Assembly: GCA_019925795.1 (NCBI GenBank) | Contig: CM034307.1 | Span: 33,629,201-33,693,200, forward strand | Origin: Dendrobium chrysotoxum | Lineage: Eukaryota > Streptophyta > Magnoliopsida > Asparagales > Orchidaceae | DNA: 64,000 nucleotides | Direction of reading: 5' to 3' | Position numbers and translations under genes: made by a program | Shown: piece after piece, positions 32,213 to 44,689 of the stretch | How positions within the stretch are numbered: position 1 is the stretch's first letter | How the letters are laid out: each line of letters begins with the position of its first letter | The notes under the pieces: generated by a model | What the model was told of the DNA's origin: nothing | Seen by the model: the letters and a program-made list of their open reading frames with translations, nothing else | Databases searched by the model: none

Positions 32213-34946
32213 CACTAAATATTTTCAAAAAACTTTGGATATTATTAACATTAATATTTTTAATGCTATTTTTGATTTCTTTGCTGGTAATACTATGCCT
32301 AAATTCTTGTCTTCTACCTTTATTATTCTTATTCCAAAAAATAATGGAGCTTGAAATTAGAATGAATTTAGACATATAAGTCTGTGTGCCTCCTTTACTA
32401 AGTTAATTTCCAAGTTACTTATGAACCGCCTTTCCCCTCTTCTTCCTAGAATTATTACTTTGAACCAAATTGGCTTCATCCAAGGAAGATCTATTTCGGA
32501 TAACATTTTATTAGCTCAAGAGCTTGTACATGATTTGGATGTTAGGGTTCCTAGGGGTAACATTATTTTTAAATTAGACTTTGCCAAAGCCTATGATAAC
32601 ATCAACTGGGACTTCCTTTATCATGTTTTGAGCTTGTTTTGTTTTATTGCTATTTTTATTAACCTTATTAAATTTTCTATTGAAGATTCCTTTTTTTTTA
32701 TCATTAATGGTAAAAGTAATGGTTTCTTTAAGTCTTCCCATGGGTTGAGACAAGGTGATCCTATCTCTCCTGTGCTCTGTATCATTGCTATGGATTATTT
32801 ATCTAGAGGCATTTCCAATCATTATAAGAATTATCCCATTAACTTTTATTGAACTTTGGGTGGGTTTCATGTTTCTCATTTATGTTTTGCTGATGATGTT
32901 ATCATTTTTTCAAATGCTTTGCTTAATATGGTGAAGAGAATTATGAGTTTTTTAAATAAATTTAAAAGTTGTGGTGGTCTTTCTATTAATAAAAATAAGA
33001 GTTGTTTTATTATTTCTAACAAGGTTTCTCAAGATCGGATGCTTGCCATTAAGAATAGTACTTGTTTTTTTAAAGGCTCTTTACCTCTTATGTATCTTGG
33101 GGATTCTCTTTACAAGGGTAGGAAGAAGACTTATCTTTTTGATGAACTTATCTCTAATATGCATAATAAGCTTTAATCTTGGAATTCTAATTTCCTGAGC
33201 TTTGGAGGTAGACTTACTCTTATTAAAAGTGTTTTGTGCTCTTTACCTATCTATATTTTTCAAACTTTGCAACCTACTCGTATTGTTTGTTATAGGATTG
33301 AGAAACTCCTTAAAAATTTCTTTTGGTGTGGTTCTAATGGGAATTCTAAAATTATTTGGTCCTCTTGGAACTGTTGTGGTGTGCCTGAAGAATGGGCTTT
33401 GGGTTGTAAGAATATGTTGGACTTAGCTTATATGTTTTCTTATAAACTATGGTTTAATTTTCAGTCCAAACTTTCTCTGTGGGCCAAGTTCATGACTGAG
33501 AAATATTGTGCTTGTAAGCATCCTACTATGTGTTTTAATAATAATAGTGATTCTAGGGTATGGAAAAAGCTTTGCAATATCAAATGGAGTGTTGAACCTC
33601 ATGTCAAATGGGGACTGGGTAAAGCTAACCTCTTTTTTTGGCAAGACCAGTAGCTTGATGGTCGGTTCATTGAGACCTTTATTTATTCTACCTCCACGGC
33701 CACTACTAAAGTTGATGCTTTTATTACTGATAATAGTGGGATTGCAATAAACTGGTAGATATCATTTCTGAAACTATTATTGTTAGAATTTTGAACATGC
33801 CTATTAATACTGATTTTGAGGATTTTTTATTATGTGATTTATCTTATAATGACATGTTTACCTTAAAAGATGCTTGGCATGAGTTCAAGGAGAACCTTGG
33901 TGTTAAGAAAATTTACTCCATGAATTGGCATAAGAGTATTCCCTAAACTATTTCTATTTTTGTTTGGTGAATCATGCATAATTATATTCCTACATATGAT
34001 ATTTTGAGAAAGAGAGGTTTTATTATTACTTCCAAGTGCTAATGATGCTTTCATGTATAAAATATGCATCATGTCTTTATTTTTGGTCTGATTGCTGTTA
34101 AAATTTGGTCATACTTTGGTGATACTTTTAAGTTAAATCAGTTTAGTGTACATACTTATATTAACACTTTGCTTGAATCTTTGTTCATTAACTCTAAAGG
34201 GCATATTAAAAATGTCATTCCTTCTTTAATTTTGTGGTTTTTTGTGGCTTGCTAGAAATAATTCTATTGTCAATAATTGTAAGATGGACTCGAATTACAT
34301 TATTAGGAACATTAAAGATAAAGTGTGCAAGCTTTTCTCTGCCAACCTTTTGACTTCCAAAAATTTAAAAACTAATTTTTGTGGCTCATAATTTTGGTAT
34401 ATCTTTGCACTATAGAAATACTTTGGATGAACCAAAATTGGTTCAGTGGATCAAACCACCCCGTAATATCTATAAAATAAATGTTAATGGGGATGTGAAG
34501 AATAGCTCTTATGGGTGTGGTAGTATTATTAGGGATGTGTAAGGTAATATGATTATGGCCTTTACCACCCCTTTGGTGAAGTGCTCGGAGGTGTTGGCTG
34601 AGCTCGCTGCTATTTTTAATGGTCTTAAATTGTGTATTTATCTTGGTATTACCAATATTTGGATTGAGGTGGATGCTGCTTCCAGTATCCATTGTCTTAT
34701 GAGGCAAATGGATAGTATTTACAATCCGGATCTTTTTTACCTTATCCATGAAATTAATCTGCAATTAATTTTTGTTAACTTTACTATTACTCATGTTTAT
34801 AGGGAAGGTAATTTGTGTGCTGATAGTCTTGCTAATTTGGGTTGCAATTTGAATGATCTTACTAACTTCACTATTACCAATTTACCTAATGTACTGAAAG
34901 GTATGATTAGGTTGGATAAAATGGGTCTTCCTTATGTTAGATTTTA
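32213..34946 (+). pseudogene. LINE ORF2: RT, zinc-finger region and RNase H
   Basis: RT motifs in order are KFLSSTFIILIPKNN, FRHISLCASFTKLISKLLMN, NQIGFIQGRSISDNILLAQE, FKLDFAKAYDNINWDFLY, HGLRQGDPISPVLCIIAMDY (about 32738-32797), CFADDVIIFSN (about 32884-32916) and KSCGGLSINKNKS. A block with SFGGRLTLIKSVLCSLPIY and FFWCGSNGNSKIIW follows, then VWKKLCNIKWS (RT C-terminal/zf-RVT region). From about 34440, INVNGD, GCGSIIRD, ELAAIFNGLKLCIYLGI, IEVDAASSIHC and HVYREGNLCADSLANLG form the terminal RNase H found in many plant L1 elements. Stops and frameshifts occur at intervals. The catalytic ADD is intact. Confidence 0.85.
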
Positions 34947-34948
34947 GT

Positions 34949-36391
34949 TGCCTTTGACCCTGTCGTTCCCTAGGTTTTCTCTATTTGAGTTGTTTTCTGA
35001 TGAGCTTGGTTTTGTTTTATCTTGGCTCTTTGCTGTGTGTTTTTTGTTTTTGGAAATGTTTAATGTGCTGTTATGTCTGGTTTTTTAAAGCTTGGGGCTT
35101 GAGTTTTGATTGGATTTTTCATTACCCTGATTTAAACCCCTCTTATTGCTCTTCTTTTCCTGGGAGCCTCTTCTCGGGTTGGCTATATTGCCTGTTGTTT
35201 AGTGGGTGCTAGTTTGGTTGGCTGAGATGGCTGCATTCTTGGTGGTTGTCAGATTTCTGGCGATTTCTTGTTGGCTGGGCTTTGGGTTGGCCCCTTTGGT
35301 TTGACTTCTTGATGCTTGGTTTCGGTTACACTTATCTTTCTCCTTGTCCTTGTTGGATGGTTTTTGGGAGCTAGAAGAGTTTTTCTACTGTCATTTTGGT
35401 TATGATGGCCTATTGTCTACGATTGCTAACTTTTACTTAAGTATGTTACATTTCTTTATGCATGAACAAGTATGGGATTAGAATTGAGTGGCATTAGGGT
35501 TTTCATCATGATGGTTATTATGAGGGTTTCTTCCTGAGCCCTTTTGGCCTAATTTTGTTGGTGGGTTCCCACTCTCTGTTCCTGGATTATTATTTTTCTA
35601 GTTCCTGGAGCTGGATTCTATCCTGTTCAGTCTGCACCTTCAACTTTCAGCTTGTTGTGCTGCTGCTTAGTTGGTTCTTGTAGGATTGGTTATAGAGTAA
35701 TAATTTTGGGGTTTTTGCTTAGGGTTTCTAGTTGCTTTCTGTGTTGTTTTCGTATGCTATTCTAACCTTCTGGGGTTGTTGGATGGGTTTTGTTTCTCCT
35801 TTAATGTTCCCTGGGTTTCCTTTAGTTAACTTTCTTAGTAATTATTATTTTTGAGGATTTCTAGGTGTTATTGTTTACTGGAATTCTATTATTGTCACTC
35901 TTTTGTTGCTACTTTCATATTCTCCATTAAGAGGTTATTAGGCATTAAATCTGAATGAAGTATCTCTATATCCTTTTTAGATAAATCTTATGGGAATTTT
36001 CTTTAAACTAATTTTTATCATGGGTGTTATCTCTTCTGTTTGCTTTGCTTGTTTTCCTTTTGTTCTTATTTTCTCTTGCAGGTTAAGATGAAGGTTTTTT
36101 GGATGAAGGATAACACTATTTTTTACAGAAAGAATGTGCTCAATGGTTATTTTCTTTACTCTTTTTTTTTTGGGTGCTATCTTCTTGCAGCCCTAGAATA
36201 TTATTATGTGCTTTTGTAACTTTTAGTTTAGGGGACCATCAGCTCGTAGGATTTTTTTGGATTGGTTTTGTAGCTCTTTTGAGCATTAGAGAGTTGAAGA
36301 TCCCCTTTAAGGACCATGTAATCTTTATTTTTGATTAATGCATAGGCCAAGTTGTGGGTTCCCCCCCCCCCCCCCAAAAAAAAAAAAAAAA
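34949..36391 (+). other. LINE 3' untranslated region and poly(A) tail
   Basis: T/G-rich sequence without a reading frame follows the RNase H. It ends in C15 (36361-36375) and A16 (36376-36391), directly before LTR sequence of Tat element A. Short open stretches within it (for example 34985-35212) show no coding motif. Confidence 0.7.
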
Positions 36392-38080
36392 CATCCCTCA
36401 GGGGAGAGTTCCCTCTGTGTGGAGATCCAAATTTAGGTGAGTTTGAAATCCAAAGAAAAAGAAACACCGCTTTGAGGAGTTCTTTTCGTTTATATATTCA
36501 GATCCGGTGGATCCAAGGAGTCTGAAGGAATGAGCTAAAGAGGTAAAGACAACAAAAATTATCCCACTTTAAAATATGCATCATTCCATGGCATTAGAAT
36601 TCAGGATGTTGATAGTGGTGTCCGACCACTTTTACTTTCTATAGACCTTGGATTGTAATTAAGTGGCATTTTACTATATGGCCTTTTGCATTCATTTGAT
36701 ATTAAATAATTGATGATTTATTTGAATTATTTATGCCGTAGAAATCATTTGCCTTTCTAGTTTTATTACTTGTATGTCGAATTTGTTTTAGCCTAGAAAG
36801 AGATTAGGCTCTTAAGAATAATGAAAAAAAATTCTTCTACTTGTAATTAAATGTAAAATATCATCCTCACATAAAAAGATAAACGCTCCTAAGAAGTAAT
36901 ACTGATATGCTAGGGGTTCTCATGCATTCATATTTACCTTCTCTCTTTATTAGGTACCTCCCCTCTTACGGGTCATTGTAGACAACCTTACCTATTAGGG
37001 TGCAATTCTATCTAGGCGATATTGTGCATCTCTCAGGAAAGACCTATTTTTATACCAAATTTTTATAGTTTATCATACAACTTTTGCATACAAGGTCAAT
37101 CAGCATGCATTGCATTAAAAATTAACTAAAAATAAATTAAATTTTAATTGCATTAACCATAATCACCACACATAAGTAAAGGGGCCATGAAGGATCTTCT
37201 ATAGATGTCGGTCCCAATTTCTCCAAAACATAAGTAACAACCCACCCATCAATCATAAGATTGGACTCATAGTTTTGAAGCACCAAGGTGGTTTAACTAG
37301 TATTTAGATCCAGGCTGATGTAAGCCCATACTCATATTTCATTTGTTAGGTTCGGGTCACTATTGTTCAATGCCTAAATTAGATTTAGGATATGGGGCTC
37401 CCTATATTTTATCATTTTTTCTCCAAAATAAGTGTTCAAGATTTATTCAATCCTTATTGAAATTCCCATATCATTCCTTTCACACCACTCTTTAAAAATC
37501 CAAAAAATAAATTTCTATAATTATTTTAATCGAGAGTATTCATAGGAAGCCTAATCTTTCTACCGTATAATTAACTATGAAGGCTTTCCTTCATAGGAGA
37601 TATAACACCCTAGATAAAATAAACCCACCCTTCTTGGCTCCTACATAGGATGTGGGAAAATTATTAATTTCAGAAAATTAAAATTAAAAGATGATTATTA
37701 TCATCACATTCAAAACATGGATAATAATAATATTTTCATTCTTCCGGAAGATATATCATTTATTAGCATGCCTTTTAATATGAAATTAATGATAGTACAT
37801 CTAGATTATCATAGCTAAATATATAATCAAATAATATTTTGAACATTAAGTGTCATATATAGTTCTTTCATGAATTTAACTATGATAGTCTGAATAAAAT
37901 TTATAGTTTTGTATTCTGAACCCATTAGAAAATTATATTTTCACCTCTCAAGGTGATATATCATTCATAATGGTATGTTCAACTTCAAAACTAAAAATTC
38001 AAAATATTTAAATTCAAATTTTTCCAAAAATATAATTAGAATTTATTTATGCACCTCCCGAGCAAACAAATCTCTTTGTC
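36392..38080 (+). repeat. 3' LTR of Tat element A, second part
   Basis: The LTR resumes with CATCCCTCAGGGGAGAG, matching 5350-5370 of the 5' LTR, and continues through GATCCAAGGAG, TTAGGTACCTCCCC and GAGGTGATATATCATTCATAA to CACCTCCCGAGCAAACAAA near 38080. The divergence from the 5' LTR is considerable, which argues for an old insertion. Confidence 0.75.
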
Positions 38081-38089
38081 CCATTCTTA

Positions 38090-38930
38090 TGCATTTTGGC
38101 ATGTGTTGGAAAACTCATTGGTATTAATCATTTGATCTAACGTGCCACTGATCTTGGCATAATAGTCTTTCAATAAATTTTACACTGCCGGGTAACCATG
38201 ATTATTTATCTTGCCAGCATCATTGGACTCATCATGGGTTCCTTAGCTCATAGTTTCATACCCTTCATTAACTATATCTAGGTTCTTAACACAATCCTCT
38301 GATCGATGTATATATCTTTATAAAGTACATGATGAAGGTCCATGTGCACTAACAGCAATACATCAATTTGGAAACCTGGTATTGACATAATTTTTATAAT
38401 ATCAGAATACATACTGTTAGGTATTATTTATAGGCTATTCAAAAAAGGGATCCTAACGAGAAACTTACTGCATAATAGGAATGTCAATTGTTGGTTGTGA
38501 CACACTACACATCTGTATTTACCACCACTCAAAGAATAATAGTATTTTGTTGGGTTGGATGCTAGGTTATCCTTATATAGTATGATGCAGTGCCACAAGC
38601 TTTAGCTTTAACATATATTATTATGAACTAACTAGTGGCATGGTGAAGGAGAACCTCATAATCTCATTTTCAATAACATGCAGTACAATCATAACATTAC
38701 CCACATGAAGTTGACAAACCAAATTCTCCATGAATATTTTGGGATCGTGCTTAAGCACCCTAAGTATTTGTAATTTTAGCTCCTCTAAAGATGAGTTCCT
38801 TTGAACCTATAACGGACAGTTGTGTGCTCCAATATATATAGGGAAAATTTTGTCATCAATCATCAAATGACCATCTATAACATCATGAGTGATGTCAATA
38901 ATTGATCTATCCTGCACCACTTGAGTCATT
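38090..38930 (-). pseudogene. Possible Mutator-like (MULE) transposase N-terminal remnant
   Basis: On the minus strand an ATG at 38929 opens MTQVVQDRSIIDITHDVIDG, then IFPIYIGAHNCPL, a TAG, then VQRNSSLEELKLQILRVLKH, DPKIFMENLVCQLHVG and VIENEIMRFSFTMPL, ending at 38621. After a gap another frame gives SLSGGKYRCVVCHNQQLTFL, and later AVSAHGPSSCT. A beta-grasp-like segment (L-E-E-L-K-x-x-I, D-P-x-x-x-x-L, E-N-D-x-x-x-x-F) followed by a basic Cys/His segment fits the N-terminal part of plant MULE transposases. This is my reading of a pattern, without a catalytic core; it could be another transposon or a gene relic. Confidence 0.35.
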
Positions 38931-39563
38931 AATTTTCTACCTCATAAATATAAAGGGGTACTATTACATTCTCATGTCATTTTATTTCAAATTAAACTAT
39001 TGATCGGACTCTCCTAAATAAATCCTATTATAAATTATATAAATTGAACATCTACACACTATGATCATTTTAAATCTTTACTGAAGCATACATTTTTTAG
39101 TGATAGAATTTCTAATGTTACACATCTCCTACTTAATTTAAATCTAATGTAAATCTCAATCTTAAAGAGTAAAACAAACTATTGCTCTATTGTTATACTA
39201 TAGCTTTCATATTTTCTATAAATAATAAATAATCAATTAAAAAATAGTGCCAATAAAATGTAATTAACAACACTTGCCCAAATACATTAGATCTACAAAA
39301 AAGTAAATAATTTTTTTTAGATCATGGTAAAAACTTTCATATCTTAAATAAGATTTTAGCAACAGAAAAAAACTTTATTTTCTTTTCCTCAGAATACAAT
39401 GATCTTGTAATAAAATGTCATATCCAAATCCCTTGTCAAAAACTTAGATAGGGGGAAAGGGATCTACCAGTTGGAAAGGGAGAGTGGCTGCCAAGAGTCT
39501 TGATTTCACTGCTCCATCCACAATCTCATCAAAGCTCACTACGATGAACTTGAAGATAGATTC
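38931..39563. other. AT-rich flank without identified feature
   Basis: This stretch holds no coding or repeat motif that I can name. It ends at the left end of the Tekay-type element, where GGGGA at 39564-39568 is a possible target duplication. Confidence 0.4.
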
Positions 39564-39568
39564 GGGGA

Positions 39569-41154
39569 TGTAATAGCTATCATCAAAATTTTAGGTAATT
39601 GTCTATTAATGATCATTAATTTTAATTTAATAAGTAATTATAAGCCTTAAAATATTTAATGGGGTCATTAGTAATCAGAGTTTGGGTTGGAGAATTATAA
39701 ATGCAAGTTGAAAAGATTGCACTATAGGTGCCATGACACTAGGGTTGGTGGCGCCTTGGTATTGAACTCTCAAGAAATTGGAGACAAATGGTATTTTGGA
39801 GTGTGTGTTGTGGCATTGAGTCTCAAGTGAGGACATTATAGGAGAATTTGAAAGATTCTCTTAGAGCGTAGTGGCGCTGGGGAGCTGAGCACCATAACTA
39901 TAGGTCTAGTTTGGTTCTAAATATTAAAGCATCTGAAAATTTTTTCACTCCCACTATCCTTGCCAGAGAAGAAGAAGAGGAATGGGGAGGAGAAAAGGAG
40001 AGAGAGAAAGAAGAGGGATTTTGGATCCAAAATCGGGAAATCATCTATTCAACTAGTTGGGAAAAATGTCAGGCTCAAGGTAGGCAGCCCGTACTTTATT
40101 TGTAATTTTAATTCTAAGATTTTTATAGAAAGGTATGCTTATAAATTACTTTTTCTTGAGTTTGAAAGATGTTTCACTGTGTAACATTTAGTATATCAAT
40201 ACACACTTCGTTCTAGATAACTTGACTATTAGAATGCAAAATTTCACTAGTTGGGTATGAATTTCTAAATTTTTTAAGAATTGTGTCACTTTTGAACCTC
40301 AATACAATTGGAAAAATGTGTTAATTTAGTATTCTATATATTATTTTTAAAAGTGATAAAATTATGAGAGATTTAATTAGGCATCCAAAATTTGCTTTTT
40401 TGTATAAAATCTAGTATTAATATGCATATACTTTAAATTTCTTAGTTGTATATTGCATTATCATCATCATGCACTACATAGAATTTTAGATCTCTTTTAT
40501 GGTAATAAAAGTACACTTTGAATTATGTGCTTAGGCCCAACACAAATGTATCTCTGTTCTAGTTTACCCTTTTCTACTCTTGCTCTAAGGTGACTCTGTG
40601 TTGGAATATACTTTGCTCTTCATCTACTTCAAGCATGTGGGAGATGGCAAAGGAGATTTATAAATGGGCTTTAATACATGTGCATTCTTACATTAATATT
40701 CATATGTTACATAGTATGCCAAAACTATAGAATAAATAGTAGCTATATTATTTTGTTAATTTTTTTAAGAATGGTGAATTGAACTTTGATATGGGGAAAA
40801 AGGGTTAGTCTACTGGATTTTATACTCATTCTATTATTTAAAATAGTTCAGGAAAAGACAAAGGTCCTACTGAGCATATTGAGTGAGATAAAGAGTAGGG
40901 AATCTGGTTTTATAAGGTATGCATGATTTTGTAGTCCATAGTGTATTTAAGTCTTTTGTTACGATCATTATTTTTTAAACTATTATTATTTTAAGTATCC
41001 TGGAAAAACTATTTTGTATGTATATTCTCACTACTTGTGTTATATTATTTTGAATGATTAGATGGCTCTAGTGAATAAAATTTGAATTGAGAATTTATAT
41101 ATTTATATATAGGAAAAGTAGGTTTATTCCTCCTTTAGATCATGGGATGTTACA
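39569..41154 (+). repeat. 5' LTR of Tekay-type element
   Basis: This 1586-bp LTR starts TGTAATAGC and ends GGGATGTTACA. It aligns with 54592-56184. Landmarks are AATTATAAGC, GGGTTTGGGTTGGAGAA or its variant, CACTCCCA/CTAACCATCCTTGCCA, TTATTCTTCTAGTTGG-like blocks and GGAAAAGTAG near the end. The open stretches at 39911-40105 and 39960-40184 are chance frames in GA-rich sequence. Confidence 0.8.
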
Positions 41155-41157
41155 GAG

Positions 41158-41169
41158 TAGTATCAGAGC
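41158..41169 (+). other. Primer-binding site of Tekay-type element
   Basis: TAGTATCAGAGC lies 3 nt after the LTR and differs by one base from the TGGTATCAGAGC site for initiator methionine tRNA. Confidence 0.75.
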
Positions 41170-41330
41170 AATTGTTGGGAGGAATTTAATGAGTACTAGA
41201 TCCATAGGAAATGATTTCTAAGTAAGGAAAGAGATATTAAGTAGTTTGATGCTAATTTCTATATGAGTAGTTGTAAGTCATTGAGCTAATTATAAAACCT
41301 TATTTTTAATAGTTTAAAGTGTTACTATAA

Positions 41331-42330
41331 ATGGACTGCCAAGACCCTGAAGCAATTGTTTGGTAAAGTTCTAGAGGTGCTATAGTTTATAGTATTATAG
41401 AAGCACTAACACTAGATTTACTGATTCAGTTTGCTGGACAGGTGGCACAGTTGATTGGAGAAGCTCAGAGTAAGATGTTAGGTGTGAGGGGATATGAGAT
41501 AGAACATTATTTATAGTAATTACTAAGATTAAAACATCCCCATTTTAAAGGAGTTATATATCCTCATGCTGCAGAAGATTGGTTATTAAGGTTGAAAAAC
41601 TCATTTGAAAATATGTAGTTTTTATAAGGTAAGCAAGTTCCATTGGCAGCTTTTGTTTTGAAAGAAGAACTTAAGCACAGGTGGGTGGGCTAGTAGCAGG
41701 AAAAATTTTAGTGCAAAGCAAACACTAAGATTTCCTGAGAAGAATTTGTAGAGACTTTTACAGATTAAATTGTATCGTCATCGATGAGGCAGCAAATGCT
41801 GGAGCAATTCTTCAAGTTGACTCAAGGAAGCAAATCTATAATGTAGTATGAAATGGAGTTTACAGCTCTATATAGGTATACTCCTTAGTTAGTCAGTACT
41901 CCAAAAGATAAATAATATCACTTCTTGAGAGGATTTAGGGATAGTCTAAGGTTTCTGTTGGTACCATTTAATATCTAGGATTTCTTTGAGTTGGTGAAGC
42001 GAGCTAGATTAGTGGAAATGATATGATGACTACTCAATAAAGATGGGATGTGAGCAAGAAAAGATATGAATGAGAGTCCTCTAAGAGTGGAGTTAGTGGA
42101 AAGAAACCCAATTTTGGTGGTGGTGGGAATCCCAGAAAGAAGGCTTTACAATTTCTATGAGTACAGGTGGATTTGTCTGTTAGTAATGTTCTAGTTTATT
42201 GATATTATGACAGAGTCATTCTGGTATATCTTATCACTACACCATTTAGTATTTTGTTTTATCCAGTTTGGTCATAAGATGGCTCAGTGGACCTAGAAGG
42301 TACTAAAAGGTTGATTTGATGTAGGTGGAA
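41331..42330 (+). pseudogene. Tekay-type gag
   Basis: From the ATG at 41331 the broken frames give HPHFKGVIYPHAAEDWLLRL near 41540-41598, KQVPLAAFVLKEELKH and EEFVETFTD near 41740, then SSMRQQMLEQFFKLTQGSKS, MEFTALYRYTP and FLRGFRDSLRFLLVPFNI. This is the chromovirus gag pattern (P-x-x-F-x-G, A-x-x-W-L, F-x-x-x-Y-F-P, F-x-x-L-x-x-G-x-x-V, Y-x-x-x-F-x-x-L-x-x-Y-A). A zinc knuckle is not clearly visible; the 42190-42295 stretch is where it would be. Stops interrupt it at many points. Confidence 0.65.
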
Positions 42331-42519
42331 GTCAGAGGCAGCCATCAGTAATAGCTCTATCTAGAGTTATAAGTGAAGGATCAAAAGATCAAAGTAGGAG
42401 AAGATTTAATAAAAGGCTATCAGAGTTCAAATAGAATCTACGGTAGTTGGTAGTGCCCCTCAAGTTTAGCCTAGATTCTATAGTTTTACTCAGTATGATA
42501 TAATGGAAGCTCTGGACAT

Positions 42520-42822
42520 GGTGATAGGTATGGTGCATATTTTTGATTGGCCATGCCATTTTTTTAATGGTGCTATTCATTCCTTTATTTTTAAGCATCT
42601 TCTAAATAATTTGAGTTAATACTTATTCTATTATATCCTAAATTATTTGATATGTTATCGACTAGGGATTTGATGTTTATGAATAAGGCCTATTGATGTG
42701 AGCTTGAGATTTCTTGTAGGCAGTTAGCATCGGCATTGATTATATTACCCTTGAAGGAATTTGATATTATCGTTATCCATGATAGATAATTTATTTGATT
42801 AACTAGAAAGTACAGTTATATT
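42520..42822 (+). pseudogene. Tekay-type protease remnant
   Basis: The broken frames give FFNGAIHSFIFKHLL (family form L-F-D-S-G-A-T-H-S-F-I) at about 42558-42605 and LASALIILPLKEFDIIVIHD near 42725-42782 (family form L-x-E-F-D-V-I-L-G-M-D-W-L). Note N-G-A in place of D-S-G-A. The frame ends where Sirevirus copy 2 begins. Confidence 0.6.
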
Positions 42823-44569
42823 TGAAAGTTCATGAGAGATGTTAAACCATATAGAACTAGCCCGAGGCTAGTCAAGAGGGGGTGAATTAGTATTTTAAAA
42901 ATTCTTTAACCGAAAAAGAAAAATCTTTTTGAAATCCTTTTTGAATATTTTAAACACAAACAATTTAAGCGGAAGCAGATAATTAAAAATAGTGATTTCA
43001 ATCACAGATCAGATCACAGAAGCGTGTAGAAATAAATACGAAAAATAAGTAGAAAGAACACAATAGAATTATAGTGGTTCGGTCAACTTGACCTACGTCC
43101 ACTCCCTAGAACCTTTCATTCCATGTATTGCACTAATCAGTTAGTGTCTCTCCTTTTTCCCCCATTGCAAGGCGGAGACCCCTTATAAAATCTTTCCACT
43201 GACCCGGTGAGGCAGAGAACCTTGAATGCTTTTTCACCCTCTTGGTGAAAGCTGTGAACCTGGAATCCTTTTACTCTCTCCTGGAGTATGTAGAGATCCT
43301 GGAATCATTTTACTCCCTCATAGAGTAGGCAGAGAACCTAGATCTAATGCTAATGATCGTCTCCCCAGAACCACCAAGGAACCATGCATGAAGAAGGAAG
43401 AAGATGATCGAATCCTTACTTAGAGCAACCTTTGTGAATCCCCTCACAAACTCCCCCTCACAAGATCCTCTCTCTCTCTCTCCCAAACTCTCCTTTTCCA
43501 AGCTCTCTTAGATCAAAAAAATAGCCAAAGATTTACTTAGTAATAATGAGGAGAGCTTAAATAGGTTTCTTCAAAAAATTGCCCTAATTTTAACTTGGCG
43601 GCAAAGATCATCTAGGATGATTCAAATATCATCCTGTATGATTAGTACAAAATAGCACTTTCAGCCAGTATGATCATCATTACCCTGTACGATTAGTTCA
43701 AGTATTTGAAGGAATAATCCCGTATAATATTTCTATCATCATGGATGATTAGTTCATGAAAGGCAACTGATCGTCCAGTATGATGCCTATAGATTAATTA
43801 TCATCCTGTGTAGCACACAATTCATCCAATACGATGTAGAGGTATTATCTAGGATGATTAGTGAAAATTTTAAAGTTTTTTTCCTATATCATATGTGGCA
43901 ATTAATTATTGTACCATATAGAGCTCGGATTGTCCGAGACGATGGTCTCTAATCATCCTGTATGATTTAAATAATCTATTTAACTATAGTTAATCCCTTA
44001 ATCAAGGGATTATTTTAGGCATGATTGTCATGGATCATCTAGGATGATATAGATCATCATGTATGGTTAGAACAAATTTTGACTTATAAAATCTTGCCTA
44101 AATGAAGATTGGTGGCTATTTGTTCCAATTTGTGCTGATCATCTTATACAATCCAAATCGTCTAGGACAATTAGTTAATATAACTTAACAATTAGGGATG
44201 CCCTAATTAGGGTTTCTATTTTAAACTGATTGTCCACGATGATCTAAAATCATCCTGTACGATATGTTCAAAAACCAAAAAACTCTCTAACTCGCACTAC
44301 GTATGTGTTTGTAAGGTTACTTAGCTTCAGGATCCATCCCAGTAAATTTGACTCAAGAAAAGATAAAAGATGAAATGGAATAGAAATTACAAACTGACTT
44401 GATCTTAGTCTACCTGATCTTGAGCTTATTGTCATTCCAAGTGAACCTATGAACCTGACAGGTTAGTAAGTGAGGCAAACAATAATAAATATTATAGAAT
44501 ATTAGATGTAAAGAAATAGTAATATTTATTATCATCAAAATCACAGTACTTGAGCTCAAATTTATAATA
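42823..44569 (-). repeat. 3' LTR of Sirevirus copy 2
   Basis: On the plus strand it starts TGAAAGTTCATG (the complement of the LTR end) and finishes ATAATA at 44569, where the expected GCAACA has decayed. It contains the minisatellite (43195-43345), a CT run near 43469-43486 and the palindrome cluster (about 43600-44280). Open stretches at 43226-43423 and 43310-43501 are minisatellite artefacts. Confidence 0.85.
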
Positions 44570-44582
44570 ATCTCCCCCTTTT
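44570..44582 (-). other. Polypurine tract adjoining 3' LTR (copy 2)
   Basis: On the minus strand AAAAGGGGGAGAT ends exactly at the LTR boundary, as in copy 1. Confidence 0.75.
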
Positions 44583-44689
44583 TAATGATGGTAAATATTG
44601 ATATAAACATTTCAAAGCCCGGATAAAAAAAGAAATAGAGCAAACCAGGTTTTACTAAAAACACAAGCAAACTTATAGCCAACATACTA

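Larger units (their letters stand above)
21894..36391 (+). mobile_element. 5'-truncated L1-type LINE, split by Sirevirus copy 1
   Basis: The LINE parts are 21894-22408 and 32213-36391, about 4.7 kb in all. The sequence starts inside ORF2, downstream of the endonuclease, as expected from incomplete target-primed reverse transcription. It ends with a 16-A tail at 36376-36391, preceded by 15 C. Removing the Sirevirus and one copy of TACAC rejoins the ORF2 reading (GLDGYT then TKYFQ). It is inserted in the 3' LTR of Tat element A. I see no target-site duplication. About 20 bp of LTR, between the AATTT and the CATCCC-like block, seem to be missing or blurred by the A tail. Confidence 0.8.
4760..38080 (+). 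mobile_element. Tat/Ogre-like Ty3-gypsy retrotransposon (element A), interrupted by a LINE
   Basis: The outer element of the left half has two LTRs of about 2.3-2.4 kb. The right LTR is split by 14.5 kb of LINE plus Sirevirus. Without that insertion the element is about 19 kb. Internal order is PBS, leader, a Lys-rich ORF, gag, protease, acidic linker, RT, RNase H, second RNase H, integrase, then about 4.8 kb of non-coding sequence. The large size, extra ORF upstream of gag, dual RNase H and long 3' non-coding region fit the Tat/Ogre lineage. The exact LTR ends and target duplication could not be fixed by eye because the copies are diverged. Confidence 0.75.

Noticed and set aside
34372..34764. 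Minus-strand open frame over the LINE RNase H
   Set aside because: The plus strand encodes the RNase H with expected landmarks, so this is a shadow.
36228..36467. Minus-strand open frame with a Gly run across the LINE tail
   Set aside because: The frame is produced by the C15/A16 tract and LTR sequence; not a gene.
39911..40184. Two overlapping open frames rich in Glu and Lys within the Tekay LTR
   Set aside because: They come from a GAAGAAGAGG-type purine-rich stretch; the corresponding part of the 3' LTR (about 54960-55090) has different frames.
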